Of a stretch of 5,303 nt of DNA, positions 5,090-5,303 are shown in pieces. The notes below the pieces were generated by a model. That model was not told where the DNA came from and did not search any database. It saw only the letters and a list, made by a program, of their open reading frames with translations. The translations under genes and the position numbers were made by a program. This stretch comes from an uncultured beta proteobacterium (GTDB lineage: Bacteria; Pseudomonadota; Gammaproteobacteria; Burkholderiales; Rhodocyclaceae): NCBI GenBank assembly GCA_903930395.1, contig CAIYYE010000163.1, positions 1-5,303 on the forward strand, given 5' to 3'. Each line of letters opens with the position of its first letter. Position 1 is the first letter of the stretch.

Positions 5090-5303
5090 TGGCGGGCGTA
5101 CTTTTTCTTGCTTCGCCAAGAAAAAGTAGCCAAAAAGAAGGCGACCCCAGGGTCGGCGCCGGCTGCGCCGGTCCCTTGCGCTACTCGAAACGTCGGGCGG
5201 CTGCGGAACTCGGGCTGCGCCCTCAGACAGTCCTCGCCGAAGGCCCCCGACGTTCCTGCGTTGCTCAGCGCCTCTCATGGGGACCCCGAAAGGCGTCTCG
5301 TAG
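5090..5303 (-). repeat. Hairpin-rich intergenic repeat-like element, no credible gene
   Basis: After the terminator the remaining ~270 bp hold no supported gene. From about 5090 the sequence is a chain of dyads: 5099-5110/5117-5128 (12 bp), 5142-5147/5150-5155 (CGACCC/GGGTCG), 5154-5159/5165-5170 (CGGCGC/GCGCCG), 5189-5197/5246-5254 (AACGTCGGG/CCCGACGTT) and 5212-5215/5219-5222. An 81-codon frame on the minus strand (5278-5033) translates to GYFFLAKQEKV in its middle; I recall this string from many short predicted proteins in beta- and gammaproteobacterial genomes, which suggests a dispersed repeat repeatedly miscalled as genes. The element may continue past the window edge, and its left boundary is approximate. 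The strand given is that of this characteristic reading. It could be a non-coding RNA, a miniature mobile element or a large REP-like sequence. Copy number cannot be seen here. Confidence 0.55.

Noticed and set aside
5033..5278. 81-codon minus-strand ORF over the 3' repeat
   Set aside because: Low-complexity, Arg/Pro-rich translation across a chain of hairpins, with the start codon inside the repeat and no ribosome site. The recurrent GYFFLAKQEKV string is explained by the hairpin DNA, not by a protein family I know to be real.
1..5303. CRISPR array, tRNA, rRNA, insertion sequence or phage attachment site
   Set aside because: No regularly spaced direct repeats, tRNA-like cloverleaf, rRNA signature or transposase/integrase sequence was seen on either strand.

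Overview
The window looks like chromosomal DNA of a GC-rich betaproteobacterium. The Rhodocyclaceae (Dechloromonas/Azonexus-like) are a reasonable guess from the protein style and gene content, but this is inferred from memory, not from a search. Five complete gene products have a recognisable family and a usual length, and I see no frameshifts or insertion sequences.

Layout: (1) Bases 2-379 (+) are the C-terminal end of a TonB-dependent outer-membrane receptor. (2) A minus-strand pair converges on it: a small GlsB/YeaQ/YmgE-type membrane protein (1087-1338) and, overlapping its stop codon by one base, an exported SIMPL (DUF541) protein (416-1087). (3) A LysR-type regulator (1474-2358, -) lies upstream of that pair. 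(4) Divergent from the regulator, across a 95-bp AT-richer gap with several TTGC...GCAA dyads, is a tight plus-strand operon: a class III extradiol (DODA/YgiD-like) dioxygenase (2454-3257), a cytochrome b561 (3260-3808), and two exported YceI-family lipid-binding proteins (3805-4359 and 4387-4956). (5) The operon ends at a strong intrinsic terminator (4989-5029). (6) The last ~270 bp hold no credible gene. They contain a hairpin-rich element that resembles a repeat family I recall from many beta- and gammaproteobacterial genomes.

How the genes may work together: the b561-YceI pairing is known from E. coli yceJ-yceI. It combines a quinone-linked membrane haem protein with a periplasmic isoprenoid-binding lipocalin-like protein. 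Here a cytosolic aromatic-ring dioxygenase gene sits first in the same operon and the LysR protein is the obvious candidate regulator. The whole could be a redox or aromatic/quinone-stress response module; this is inference. The GlsB-like/SIMPL pair also suggests envelope stress. The two least ordinary items are the regulator-operon module with its dyads and the structured 3' repeat element.
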